Shown here piece after piece: positions 1 through 7,768 of a stretch of 64,000 nucleotides of DNA; position 1 is the first letter of the stretch; the number at the start of each line of letters is the position of its first letter. The notes beneath the pieces are model-generated. The model was not told where the DNA came from. It searched no databases and saw only the letters and a program-made list of their open reading frames with translations. A program made the position numbers and the translations under genes. The stretch comes from Bacillus sp. M6-12 (lineage in GTDB: Bacteria > Bacillota > Bacilli > Bacillales > DSM-1321), in contig NZ_PGVF01000006.1 of the NCBI RefSeq assembly GCF_002860285.1, forward strand, positions 403,160-467,159, given 5' to 3'.

Positions 1-99
1 GTCTATAAAAACCCCTGATGATGATAAGACAATTCCTGCAACAATAATTGATAAGAATGTAATGGAAAGAATAAACCAGCTATAGTGAATACGTTTCAT
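1..99 (-). CDS. MFS transporter, N-terminal fragment cut by the window edge
   Basis: The first 33 codons run off the left edge. They begin MKRIHYSW and continue into a strongly hydrophobic helix ending in GIVLSSSGVFID. Such a start (short basic tail, helix 1, then a GxF motif) is typical of major facilitator permeases of the oxalate/formate or CynX type. A GGTGAGG ribosome site lies just before the ATG at 97-99 and overlaps the stop of the small ORF upstream, so translation is probably coupled. The substrate cannot be judged from this fragment, and the family assignment rests on one helix only. Confidence 0.55.
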   Translation of the reverse strand, partial: MKRIHYSWFILSITFLSIIVAGIVLSSSGVFID

Positions 100-103
100 A
101 ACC

Positions 104-247
104 TCACCCATAATCTTTATATTTTTTCTTAATATTCTGTATTATTAGTGTAGAATACATTCTTTTAAAGGGAAACACAAATTTTAATTCATTCAAGGAA
201 TTGATTTGAGCCTTATAAGGAATTTTATTATGAACATAGTCCTGCAT
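104..247 (-). CDS. Small basic protein (47 aa) upstream of the MFS gene
   Basis: This short reading frame starts at ATG 245-247, preceded by a near-perfect AAGGAGG site at 8-base spacing. Its TGA (104-106) lies inside the ribosome site of the MFS gene, leaving four bases between the genes. The product is rich in Lys, Tyr and Asn, with no signal peptide, membrane helix or cysteine. I do not recognise a family. It could be a small partner of the transporter or a leader peptide coupling its translation. The ribosome site and tight spacing are the evidence that it is translated. Confidence 0.5.
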   Translation of the reverse strand: MQDYVHNKIPYKAQINSLNELKFVFPFKRMYSTLIIQNIKKKYKDYG

Positions 248-458
248 AGAAAATCCTCCTTCATTCATTTATATGTTTATGCATATATTGAACACGTTAT
301 AAAAAGAAATACTTATCTCGTCTAGTTTCATTACATTTTCTAAGTTGGTATGAAGACTAATAAAATTGCCTTCGAAAGACTTAATATTCCTTGTTCAAGT
401 CCATGGTCGTACACAACAGGGGTTGACAAACGCACTATACCCTTTTTCTCCATCACTT

Positions 459-677
459 CTATGTCATGGCATGGGCGACTACAATTGCATCACTGAAGGG
501 GGATTTTTCAGGAGTAATCCTATGATAGCATTAGCAGCCGCTCACTTATCACCGCTTGCAGCCTTACCAAGTGCTTTTGCATCTGTATGGCAGGTTCTAA
601 TTGGTACATTCTTAGCTCTATTCTGGAGCAAACGTACACACCATATGATCAAGCCAAGAGATAAAATAATTAAATAA
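459..677 (+). pseudogene. Remnant of a bile acid:sodium symporter (BASS)-like permease, C-terminal end
   Basis: An open frame ending at 677 encodes a stretch reading AAAHLSPLAALPSAFASVWQ, followed by a hydrophobic helix and FWSKR. This resembles the last transmembrane segment of BASS-type symporters, where a PLAALPxAxFSVWxxxxG pattern is usual. The preceding piece (about 459-525) sits in a different frame and looks like an earlier helix (AWATTIASLKGDFSGV). The rest of the gene is missing and there is no ribosome site. I read this as a frameshifted, 5'-deleted relic. The alternative is a chance 103-codon ORF (366-677). Confidence 0.35.
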
Positions 678-789
678 TGTGCTATTAATAATAAAAACTG
701 ATTTATATCCAAAAGATACTATTTATTAAGATTATTATCTGTGTGAAGTATTACACTTATTTATTACTGAATAATGAATGTGTTAAAGC

Positions 790-825
790 AAAACCCCTTC
801 AACCGTATATGAAGGGGTTTTTAAA
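790..825. terminator. Bidirectional rho-independent terminator
   Basis: AACCCCTTC and GAAGGGGTT pair around a 10-base loop, with T runs on both sides. It lies about 115 bases past the stop of the hydrolase gene on the minus strand and after the symporter relic on the plus strand. Confidence 0.8.
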
Positions 826-939
826 TACTGAAAGGAGAAATGATAACAATCCATCCAAATGTGAAACATTTGATTGAAGCCGAAGTAACAGATTTTTTGA
901 TTTTTGGAGTAATTAAAAAGTATAGCTGCTAGATAAAAA

Positions 940-2244
940 TCAATACGTCTCTTCGGAAGTGAAATGGCCAATGCCCTTTAATTCATAGTCAAAAAATTTA
1001 AGAATTAGTTCATTTTCAGTTTCAATACTGTAATATTTATCAATGTCGGCTTTTCCACCCTGCAGAATATTTGCAAGTATAGGAGAGAAAAGCGGTAAAT
1101 CGGTTAAGCTTAAATGTTTTGCCCCTTTAAAATGAACAGTATATGCTTCTTTGAAGTGTTCATTATTGGGTTTGTTCGCTGCATAAGTGGAGTTGCTTTC
1201 TAGCTGCCCCCAAACATCGTCAGAATAAATGTTAAAAAGTGGGGTCGTATAGGCATCGCTGCTTGCTACAAAATCATCAATGTCTTTCTTATAAACAAGC
1301 TCACTAAAGAACGGGGCATCAATATTTACAACTGCACTAATATCGTCACGTTCTTTGCCTAGCCAAACACTTGCTGCTCCGCCCATTGAGTGCCCGAACA
1401 CACCAATTTTCTCTGTATTGATATGTTGATAGATAGAGTTACTGTCACTTTCGGCTTTTTGTAGTATCGTATCAATGACAAAATTCATATCATCTGTTCG
1501 CAGTTTCATCCATTTTTGTATGGCTTCATAGAGTTCTTCCTTTGTGTAAATGCCTTCTTTATTCATATCGCTGATTTCACGGTTATAATCTGTATTGATG
1601 AAAGCCTTAGATCCATCCTCTGAAGCAGTATAAAAGGAATGATAGGGATGATCGATTGAAGCGACTACATAACCGTGGCTTGCAAGCTCTGTATAGGTAG
1701 AGGTATTGCTTGCCTTAGTACCGTAGGCTCCATGTGAAAACACCAATAGAGGGTAAGTTCCTTCTGCATTTTCTGGATACCAAAATTCCACATTCACAAA
1801 TCTGTTGTCCCCCTTATCGGTAAATTCTTCAATACGGTTTTTATCAATATATGTATAAGTAGTGGTTGCGACTTCATATTCACCTGTTACTTTTGGTGAT
1901 TTATGCTGCGGGAACACAATTGCAGGTGCAAGTGCAAATACCGTTGCGAATATCATAATAATGGAATTCCACACAAATGAAGAAGTTTTGTATTTTTGGT
2001 TATTTGTTTTGTTACGGATAAGAGAAGCCGTTCCCTTTACCGCTAATATGAAAAGCAGCATTGCAAGCATTACCCAGCGGAAACTCCACACAATGACCGA
2101 TGAAAGTGTGAGAATTACAAATGCTATAAATACAGCAATCCTAATCCAATTCTTTAATTTTTTATGGTTTTGCTTCGTGATCATACAGTAGACCGCAAAA
2201 GCAATCTCGAAAATCAAAGCGATAAATAATATTAAAGTTCCCAT
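940..2244 (-). CDS. Membrane-anchored alpha/beta hydrolase (PAF-acetylhydrolase-like)
   Basis: The 434-residue product begins with four predicted transmembrane segments (about 3-20, 33-55, 56-72, 92-113), followed by a soluble alpha/beta-hydrolase domain. The nucleophile elbow is GHSMGG with Ser286, and Asp309 (NIDAPFF) and His377 (GAKHLS) are likely triad partners. FSHGAYG near 171 fits the oxyanion loop. The layout resembles the platelet-activating-factor acetylhydrolase/dienelactone hydrolase group, which cleaves esters of lipids or small acids. The substrate is unknown. I chose the ATG at 2242-2244 because AAGGAG lies 8 bases upstream; an upstream in-frame start at 2370 has none. A terminator separates it from the LytTR operon. 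Confidence 0.8.
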   Translation of the reverse strand: MGTLILFIALIFEIAFAVYCMITKQNHKKLKNWIRIAVFIAFVILTLSSVIVWSFRWVMLAMLLFILAVKGTASLIRNKTNNQKYKTSSFVWNSIIMIFATVFALAPAIVFPQHKSPKVTGEYEVATTTYTYIDKNRIEEFTDKGDNRFVNVEFWYPENAEGTYPLLVFSHGAYGTKASNTSTYTELASHGYVVASIDHPYHSFYTASEDGSKAFINTDYNREISDMNKEGIYTKEELYEAIQKWMKLRTDDMNFVIDTILQKAESDSNSIYQHINTEKIGVFGHSMGGAASVWLGKERDDISAVVNIDAPFFSELVYKKDIDDFVASSDAYTTPLFNIYSDDVWGQLESNSTYAANKPNNEHFKEAYTVHFKGAKHLSLTDLPLFSPILANILQGGKADIDKYYSIETENELILKFFDYELKGIGHFTSEETY

Positions 2245-2352
2245 AGTAGTTACTCCTTCTTTTCGAATGTTTTTTATGAACTCATCATAAAAAACTGCTG
2301 AAAGGAAGTATATAGAAAAACGGTAAGTTGTATCCACAAGCAAACAAGATGC

Positions 2353-2383
2353 AAAAAAAGCGGTAAGCACTAAAGCTTACCGC
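2353..2383 (-). terminator. Terminator of the LytTR-DUF3021 operon
   Basis: GCGGTAAGC and GCTTACCGC form a 9-bp stem with a 6-base loop. On the minus strand it is followed by seven T residues, 45 bases past the DUF3021 stop. Confidence 0.85.
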
Positions 2384-2427
2384 ATAATAATCCGCTGCAG
2401 ACAACAGCTGATTAATGATTTTATTGA

Positions 2428-2862
2428 CTACTCATAAACATCTTTCTTAAATGCCTTTAATTTTTCGTTGATTTTTTGGGCTTCTTTTTTATCTTTTTGC
2501 CATGACAGCAGACGAACTAGGATATAGATTACTGCAATTTGCAGTGCTAAAATGATTACATCTATTGCACTGTTCACAATACCAAAAACGCTGCTAAGGG
2601 CAATCATTACAATCTCCAAAAAGAAAAAATGAATGGCGATTCTTATTCGCATCTTCTTCTCACTTATATCATTAGGAGAGTACAAAATAAATCCCAATAA
2701 TGCACTTATAAATGAAAATGCCATTATTATATAAATCGACTTCAAATCAAATGCCATATTGGGATAATACATTTGCCGCAAAATCGTAATAATAATAATT
2801 ATTGCTGCGAAGATGATCAAGTAATCCTTAATAATCTTTTGTACAAATTCGGAAAGCTTCAT
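2428..2862 (-). CDS. DUF3021 family integral membrane protein
   Basis: The 144-residue protein has four hydrophobic helices (about 13-29, 41-62, 73-95, 100-119) and a charged C-terminal tail (about 120-144), a match in length and shape to DUF3021. Members are typically encoded directly after a LytTR regulator, as here: 14 bases separate the genes and the ribosome site lies in the gap. By analogy with LytTR regulatory systems, the membrane partner may antagonise or sequester the DNA-binding protein. That role is inferred from family context, not visible in the sequence. Confidence 0.8.
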   Translation of the reverse strand: MKLSEFVQKIIKDYLIIFAAIIIIITILRQMYYPNMAFDLKSIYIIMAFSFISALLGFILYSPNDISEKKMRIRIAIHFFFLEIVMIALSSVFGIVNSAIDVIILALQIAVIYILVRLLSWQKDKKEAQKINEKLKAFKKDVYE

Positions 2863-2876
2863 ATTTATCCCTCCTT

Positions 2877-3314
2877 TTACAATCCAAGCATATTTTTAAG
2901 GACAGGCACATACTGCCTTGATACAACAGCACGTTCCCCGTTATCAAGTACCGCTTCGAATCGGCCGCTTATGGACGGATAAATAGATGAAATCTTAGCT
3001 ATGTTTAATATAGTTGACTTGGATGCACGAAAACAGTTCTTTCCTTTGCATAATTCCTCTAACTCATAAAGCTTTTGTTTTACCTCAAAAACGTTGTCCT
3101 TGCAGTAAATAAAAACCTTTCCGTCAACTGCCTCGAAATAATAGATATCCCTAAGATTAATACGATGAACTCTATCATTTTGATATCCGAGTACAATGAG
3201 GTTTTCAGTTTTCAGCTTGTTTACGATTTCGTATATTTCGTCATCTACTTCATGACACCTAATGAGGATTTCTTCTCCCAGTTCTTTGCTTATTTCTTCT
3301 ATTGAAATTTTCAT
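2877..3314 (-). CDS. LytTR-type DNA-binding transcriptional regulator
   Basis: The 145-residue protein has a short N-terminal segment and a C-terminal LytTR domain (about 40-143). Recognisable LytTR features are the DIYYFEAVDGKVFIY segment, the FRASKSTILNIAKI segment and the closing SRQYVPVLKNML helix. There is no receiver domain, so it is not a response regulator in the strict sense. It forms an operon with the DUF3021 protein, a recurrent pair in Firmicutes that usually controls its own transcription and neighbouring transport or hydrolase genes. The alpha/beta hydrolase just downstream is a plausible target. I could not define a convincing pair of LytTR direct repeats upstream. Confidence 0.85.
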   Translation of the reverse strand: MKISIEEISKELGEEILIRCHEVDDEIYEIVNKLKTENLIVLGYQNDRVHRINLRDIYYFEAVDGKVFIYCKDNVFEVKQKLYELEELCKGKNCFRASKSTILNIAKISSIYPSISGRFEAVLDNGERAVVSRQYVPVLKNMLGL

Positions 3315-3398
3315 ATTATCACCCAGGAAAATTCAAATTATTTCAGGCCGGCTACGGATTCTGTTTTCGTTGATTTCAAGTTGTACGGTTTAATAAAT

Positions 3399-3533
3399 TT
3401 AAAACTGGCGTATGGCTAAATAAGCTTGTTTAACCACGAAATTAGAGATAGTGGACATTTCTCCAATTTTGAGTGTTGTCATTGAGGTTGTTGTTCGTGC
3501 TTCTTCTTGCACAATCTGATCTAGATTCTGCAT
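3399..3533 (-). CDS. Possible small protein, 44 aa
   Basis: ATG at 3531-3533 follows AAAGGAG at an 11-base spacing, and the frame runs 44 codons to TAA. The peptide is Thr/Gln-rich at the N-terminus, has no membrane helix and matches nothing I know. It lies between the LytTR gene and the divergent DUF948 gene, where an untranslated leader is equally possible. Conservation of the frame in relatives is needed to accept it. Confidence 0.3.
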   Translation of the reverse strand: MQNLDQIVQEEARTTTSMTTLKIGEMSTISNFVVKQAYLAIRQF

Positions 3534-3767
3534 CCTTTTTCAGACTCCTTTGTTACATTTTATCAGATTATTGTTTGGAATTTATACTTTGTTATTAGAT
3601 AATTAAACAAACGAATAAAGAAGGAAAACAAATTTGGGGATGCTCGTATTACCCAAAGTGTTGTTAAATGGATAAGGAGCAGCTCTGGCTTCTTTCCGCA
3701 ATTCACCGTTTTCTCAATAGCCTAGATGGGTAAAAGAAATAAAACAGCTATAGGAGGTAGGATCTGC

Positions 3768-4091
3768 ATGATCATTGTTTATTTAAGTATATTGATTGTA
3801 GTGGGGAGCCTCGTGTACCTTGCAATTTCGGCAGTAAAGACTTTTAAGGCTACAAAACCCATTTTACAGGATGTAACAGATACCACAGCCCGAATTCAGG
3901 CAAAAACGGATAGTATAATGCAAGAAAAAGATAGGCTTCTGCAAAACCAGCAGCAGATCACCGAAGATATTCAGCAAAAGAAAGATGTTGTTATGGGTGC
4001 AGTTGAAAAGGCCAAGGAGACTCCTAAGCCGTTAAAACAGTTTTGGAAAGAGGCGAAACGTAAGCCCGCAACAGCAGGCAGCAGACAATAA
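3768..4091 (+). CDS. DUF948 protein (YtxG/YoxC-like)
   Basis: The 107-residue protein has one N-terminal transmembrane helix (about 2-22), then a long coiled-coil-like segment rich in Gln, Lys and Asp (about 30-85) and a basic Pro-containing tail. This is the DUF948 layout of Bacillus YtxG-type proteins, several of which are general-stress proteins. The start at 3768 is set by AGGAGG ten bases upstream; an in-frame ATG at 3726 has no ribosome site. I did not find a clear sigma-B promoter directly upstream. Function is unknown; a membrane-tethered extended protein is all the sequence supports. Confidence 0.75.
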   Translation: MIIVYLSILIVVGSLVYLAISAVKTFKATKPILQDVTDTTARIQAKTDSIMQEKDRLLQNQQQITEDIQQKKDVVMGAVEKAKETPKPLKQFWKEAKRKPATAGSRQ

Positions 4092-4098
4092 CCATGAA

Positions 4099-4143
4099 AA
4101 AACCCTTGTCAGTATACTGTTACAGGACAAGGGATTTTCTTTT
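4099..4143. terminator. Convergent terminator between DUF948 gene and the 54-aa ORF
   Basis: CCCTTGTC (4103-4110) pairs with GACAAGGG (4126-4133), with T-rich tracts on both outer sides. It can serve the genes converging from either strand. Confidence 0.8.
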
Positions 4144-4162
4144 GCTATTTTGACATCTTTGT

Positions 4163-4327
4163 TTATTGCAGATTGTTTCCGTTCTCTACAGTTTTAATAA
4201 TATCCTGCAAGAAACAAATGTCTTCGGAAATTTCTTTTCTCACGCTGCTTAATGGACACCGGTTAAAGTCAGTTATCAGACGGCTAAGTTCTTTTTTGAA
4301 AATATTCACTTCATCTTGGTCGTACAA
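4163..4327 (-). CDS. Small hypothetical protein with TTG start (54 aa)
   Basis: TTG at 4325-4327 is preceded by AGGAG with a 9-base spacer. The frame encodes a 54-residue acidic/basic helical protein beginning MYDQDEVNIFKKELSRLI, with two cysteines. It ends 20 bases before a terminator that has a T run on the minus-strand side, which supports a real transcription unit. It has the size of a Spo0E-like phosphatase but lacks the SQELD signature, so I do not assign that function. Confidence 0.55.
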   Translation of the reverse strand: MYDQDEVNIFKKELSRLITDFNRCPLSSVRKEISEDICFLQDIIKTVENGNNLQ

Positions 4328-4379
4328 TTTCGATCACTCCTATAGCTACTGTGCATATTCTAGGCTCAGTATGCTTTGA

Positions 4380-4711
4380 TCGCCGAAAAATATACACTCA
4401 TGCTGTTCATTAGATATTTTTATGTCATCCATAACTACATGAAGTGGAAAAACGGCAAATTAAAGCTGTTCCAGTATGGAAACGTCACATAAAGAGCAAC
4501 GATAAAGTTGTACAGGAATAAAGTTAACGAATGTTCATCAATTGTGAAACTATTCATTTTATACCCGCTAAGAAAAACGTGTCAAACATAGAGCAGGAAA
4601 TTCTGCATATCCATTAACTGGGAATTTGCCGGGAGATTTGCATATTTATAACACTTATTTGGGAACTCTAGTAAAATGGAAAAGAGCAGCTTTAAAGAAA
4701 GGGATGGGTTT
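4380..4711. other. Intergenic, no gene seen
   Basis: This AT-rich stretch separates the minus-strand 54-aa ORF from the STAS gene. I see no convincing ORF or terminator. A TAGTAA/GTAAAAT-like -10 region near 4669-4678 may belong to the STAS gene promoter. Confidence 0.4.
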
Positions 4712-5737
4712 GTGAACGCAAATGAGACAAACACAATAGAGGTTGGCGGTGCTCTTTTTAGATGGAATAGAGAAGAAGGCACATTCTTATTTGAAGAACA
4801 GGATGCAATTTTGTTTTGGATAAATTCTGCTTTTAAAACCTTCCTCGACACTATTGAAGAAGTATCCGGTGATGAAAATGCAAGTATTGTGCTTGAAATA
4901 ACTGGATTCAGGCAGGGCCTTATCGTTGGGGAATTCTTTCAGAAGGAAGGCCTTGTACCAGAGCAGGTTTTACAAATGCTGCCGGGCATTTACGCTTCTG
5001 CAGGCTGGGGCCAGCTTGAAATAGTGGATTATGATAATGATAAGAAAACTGCGGTAATGAGGATGACAAATAGCTGGGAATACAGAATTAATAAATTACA
5101 AGCTAAGACGGGGCATGGCACCTTTGTTCCTGGTCATTGGGCAGGAGTCCTAAGCGGTCTATGGAAGGATCATGCAGGGTACCGGGTTACAAAGAGCCAG
5201 CTTGCAGGCGATGAGTATTGCGAATTTGAATACTTTCTCTCCGATAAGGAAGTAACTCAAAATATTCATGATCTTGCCAGAAAAAGAGAGCAGGAAGAAA
5301 TTACAAAGCTGGAGAAGCTTGTGGAGAAAAGGACGGAAGAGCTTAGCCAGCTGATACGGGAAATTTCCTCACCAATTATTCCAGTTTTGGAAAATATTGT
5401 AGTCGTACCGCTGCTTGGGACATTCCATGAAAAACGTTCAAAAGAACTTCTGGAAAAAATTATTTCCCGGCTTCCAGAGTATCAATCGGAATATGTTCTA
5501 TTGGATGTAACAGGTTTGAATGAAAACATTAGTGAATATACCCTGTTTTTATTCCAGCAATTAATTTCGGCTACGTCTCTTTTAGGTATGAATACCATTA
5601 TTGTTGGCTTATCCCCCGCAATTAGCGTTGCTATAACCACTTCAAAGCATCATAATTTATCAGGTGCAAAATGCTTTGCAAACCTGAAACACGGTATACA
5701 TTATGCCCTTCAACAGGAAGGGAAGCGGATTGTTTAA
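4712..5737 (+). CDS. RsbR-like protein: V4R/heme-NO-like sensor fused to a STAS domain
   Basis: The product (341 aa from GTG 4712) has three parts. An N-terminal region (about 1-185) resembles V4R/DUF2378-type small-molecule domains (FQKEGLVPEQVLQMLPG, then a Trp-rich GHWAGVLSGLW segment and a C-terminal Cys near 'GDEYCEFEY'). A charged coiled coil (about 190-220) follows, then a STAS domain (about 228-338). STAS C-terminal proteins of this build (RsbR paralogues) belong to stressosomes that control sigma-B. The usual phosphorylatable Thr/Ser positions (DxTG, SxG) are only partly kept: LDVTGLN is present, but the stretch after it reads ENISEYT. The GTG start has AAAGG at a 9-base spacing; ATG 4676 lacks one. 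Ends at a strong terminator and stands alone. Confidence 0.65.
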   Translation: MNANETNTIEVGGALFRWNREEGTFLFEEQDAILFWINSAFKTFLDTIEEVSGDENASIVLEITGFRQGLIVGEFFQKEGLVPEQVLQMLPGIYASAGWGQLEIVDYDNDKKTAVMRMTNSWEYRINKLQAKTGHGTFVPGHWAGVLSGLWKDHAGYRVTKSQLAGDEYCEFEYFLSDKEVTQNIHDLARKREQEEITKLEKLVEKRTEELSQLIREISSPIIPVLENIVVVPLLGTFHEKRSKELLEKIISRLPEYQSEYVLLDVTGLNENISEYTLFLFQQLISATSLLGMNTIIVGLSPAISVAITTSKHHNLSGAKCFANLKHGIHYALQQEGKRIV

Positions 5738-5760
5738 AGAAAAATCATCATCATCGTAAC

Positions 5761-5805
5761 AAAGCCCCGTACCAGACTAAACTCCGGTACGGGGCTTTTT
5801 CTTTT
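5761..5805 (+). terminator. Terminator of the STAS gene
   Basis: AGCCCCGTACC and GGTACGGGGCT form a stem around about 12 bases, followed by a T run with one C. Confidence 0.85.
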
Positions 5806-5923
5806 TTATCAACGCAATGCACCTTCTGCCTCTCAAAGATAGTTATAAGTAAAAAACGCATGAACAAATTCATGCTTTTCGATGGTTACAATTAGAATTG
5901 ACAGCAGGCGTATAAAACTTGTA

Positions 5924-6259
5924 TCAGCTGCTGGCAGGTTTAAAGAAGCGGCGGAGCTCAAGTGAAAGCAATTGATTCAATTCTGATTCATTAATATGGT
6001 AATAACTCCAGGTACCTTTTGTTTCCTTAGAGATAAGATCAGCATCCAAAAGGATTTTTAAGTGATACGAAAGCTTTGATTGGGTTAGCCCCATAATCTC
6101 TGTAAGATCGTAAACACAAATGGATCCTTTTGCGCAAAGCAAATGTAAAATATGCAGCCTTTTTTCATCTGCCAATGCTTTGAAGCTTCGTTCATAGCCT
6201 TGGAACTGAGTCAAAAGAGAGTCATTTTCCATAATATCCCGTCCCATTTTTTTCTTCAC
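5924..6259 (-). CDS. ArsR/SmtB family winged-helix repressor
   Basis: The product (up to 111 aa) contains a winged helix at about 25-100 with the recognition-helix pattern LTQSKLSYHLKIL. This is the standard ArsR fold that senses metals or other ligands and represses nearby genes. The metal site ELCVCD of arsenic sensors appears as SICVYD, so only one of the two cysteines is present and a classical As(III) site is incomplete. Start choice is open: GTG 6259, ATG 6247 and ATG 6232 are in frame, none with a strong ribosome site. No obvious target gene lies next to it; the adjacent gene upstream is the sigma-54 activator. Confidence 0.8.
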   Translation of the reverse strand: MKKKMGRDIMENDSLLTQFQGYERSFKALADEKRLHILHLLCAKGSICVYDLTEIMGLTQSKLSYHLKILLDADLISKETKGTWSYYHINESELNQLLSLELRRFFKPASS

Positions 6260-6349
6260 CCTATTTTAATCAAAATAAAATGATTTACATCAATATTATA
6301 TAGCAGCCCGGAGAATGAAGACAATAGGGGGAAGAAATTGGACCTATCC

Positions 6350-7768
6350 TTATAGACCGTAAAGCTTGCACTTTTCGTAAAGACTCGTTTTACTAATATG
6401 CAAAAGCTTGGCAGCTTCCAGTTTATTTCCGTTTACAAGATTGAGCGCCTGCAGGATGGCTTGTTTTTCAGCAATTGCAATTGTGTCCCTTAACGGCTGG
6501 ACTGGCATGCTTTCTCTGCCAGGTTCCGACAGGATCCCGGTTAGCGGACTAACAATATACCCCTCATTAATTCCCTGATCGCGAAGGTAAAGAGGAAGAT
6601 GCTGTATTTTAATTTCTTTCCCATCTAAAACATTTATTGCCCGCTCCAGCACATTTTCAAGCTCACGGATATTGCCTGGCCAAGAATGCTGCCTGAGCTT
6701 TTCAATAACTTCGGCCGAAAGTTTAATGCCATTCCGGTGAAACTTCCGCTCCAGTTTTTTTAACAGGCTGGAGGCAACCTGATGAATGTCCTCTTTTCTC
6801 TCTCGAAGTGGCGGAATATCAATTTTTATCACATTTAGGCGATAGTATAAATCCTGACGAAAAGTTCTTTCCTCCACCATTTTCTCTAAATCCCGATGGG
6901 TAGCAGCAATCACACGGACATCTACAGGAATTGTACTGTTCCCGCCGATCTGCTGTAATTCTTTTTCCTGTAAAACCCGTAAAAGCTTACTTTGCATAGA
7001 GAGCGGCATGTCGCCGATCTCATCAAGGAAGAGAGTGCCGAAATTTGCAAGCTGGAATTTGCCTTTTTTTCCGCCCTTTTTCGCACCCGTGAAAGCTCCT
7101 TCTTCATATCCAAATAATTCGGATTCCAATAAATGTTCAGGTATGGAAGCACAGTTGATTGGCACAAAAGGAAAGGCTGAGCGTGTACTGTTATTATGGA
7201 TGGCATGGGCGAATAATTCCTTGCCTGTACCGGATTCACCCAATAATAATACGGCTGACTGGCTTCCGGAAATTCTTTCTGCTAGCTGCTTTGCGGAATA
7301 GAATAGTGGGCTGCTGCCGATTAAATCGATAAAACCATACTTGCTTTTTAGTTCCTTTTCGAACCGTGTTTTATAGTAGGATAGCTCCTCAAGAAGCGGC
7401 TGAATTTTTCGTTTATACTCCCACCAATCCTCAGGGTTGCGAAAAATAACTGTCCCAACTGCTCCGACCAGTTCTCCGTCAATAACCAGCGGAAAGCGGT
7501 TCGCAATCATCTCGCTCCCATTGATGGGCTGGACAGAAGCCAGCTCTGCCACCCCTGTTTTAGCTACTATGTGCATGCGTGTATTTTCAATAACATCTTG
7601 CACATGGCGCCCAATTGCATAATCAACATTCGTTTTCAAAAAATCACAATAGGCCGGATTAATGTAGGTAATGATGCCGTTACAATCTACCACCACAATT
7701 CGTTCGGCTGCAAGATTGATAATCTCCTCGAGCCATTTATGAGGGATGTGGTCAATTAGAGAACTCAT
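6350..7768 (-). CDS. Sigma-54-dependent activator (PAS-AAA+-Fis) of the 3-hydroxybutyrate genes
   Basis: The 472-residue enhancer-binding protein has a PAS domain (about 10-120), an AAA+ domain (about 145-380) with Walker A GESGTGKE and the sigma-54 contact loop GAFTGA, and a Fis-type helix-turn-helix (about 430-470). It lacks a receiver domain, so a small ligand bound by the PAS domain is the likely signal. It resembles Bacillus BkdR/RocR-type regulators. It lies downstream of, and in the same direction as, the permease and dehydrogenase, whose promoter is a -24/-12 site with three palindromic upstream sites. That makes it the probable activator of those genes. A terminator separates it from the dehydrogenase, so it has its own promoter in 7769-7897. 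Confidence 0.92.
   Translation of the reverse strand: MSSLIDHIPHKWLEEIINLAAERIVVVDCNGIITYINPAYCDFLKTNVDYAIGRHVQDVIENTRMHIVAKTGVAELASVQPINGSEMIANRFPLVIDGELVGAVGTVIFRNPEDWWEYKRKIQPLLEELSYYKTRFEKELKSKYGFIDLIGSSPLFYSAKQLAERISGSQSAVLLLGESGTGKELFAHAIHNNSTRSAFPFVPINCASIPEHLLESELFGYEEGAFTGAKKGGKKGKFQLANFGTLFLDEIGDMPLSMQSKLLRVLQEKELQQIGGNSTIPVDVRVIAATHRDLEKMVEERTFRQDLYYRLNVIKIDIPPLRERKEDIHQVASSLLKKLERKFHRNGIKLSAEVIEKLRQHSWPGNIRELENVLERAINVLDGKEIKIQHLPLYLRDQGINEGYIVSPLTGILSEPGRESMPVQPLRDTIAIAEKQAILQALNLVNGNKLEAAKLLHISKTSLYEKCKLYGL

Noticed and set aside
783..971. 62-codon minus-strand frame downstream of the hydrolase
   Set aside because: It overlaps the hydrolase end in another frame, contains the terminator hairpin and has no ribosome site.
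4676..4711. Upstream ATG start for the STAS protein
   Set aside because: No ribosome site precedes it and it overlaps a likely -10 element; GTG 4712 has AAAGG at normal spacing.
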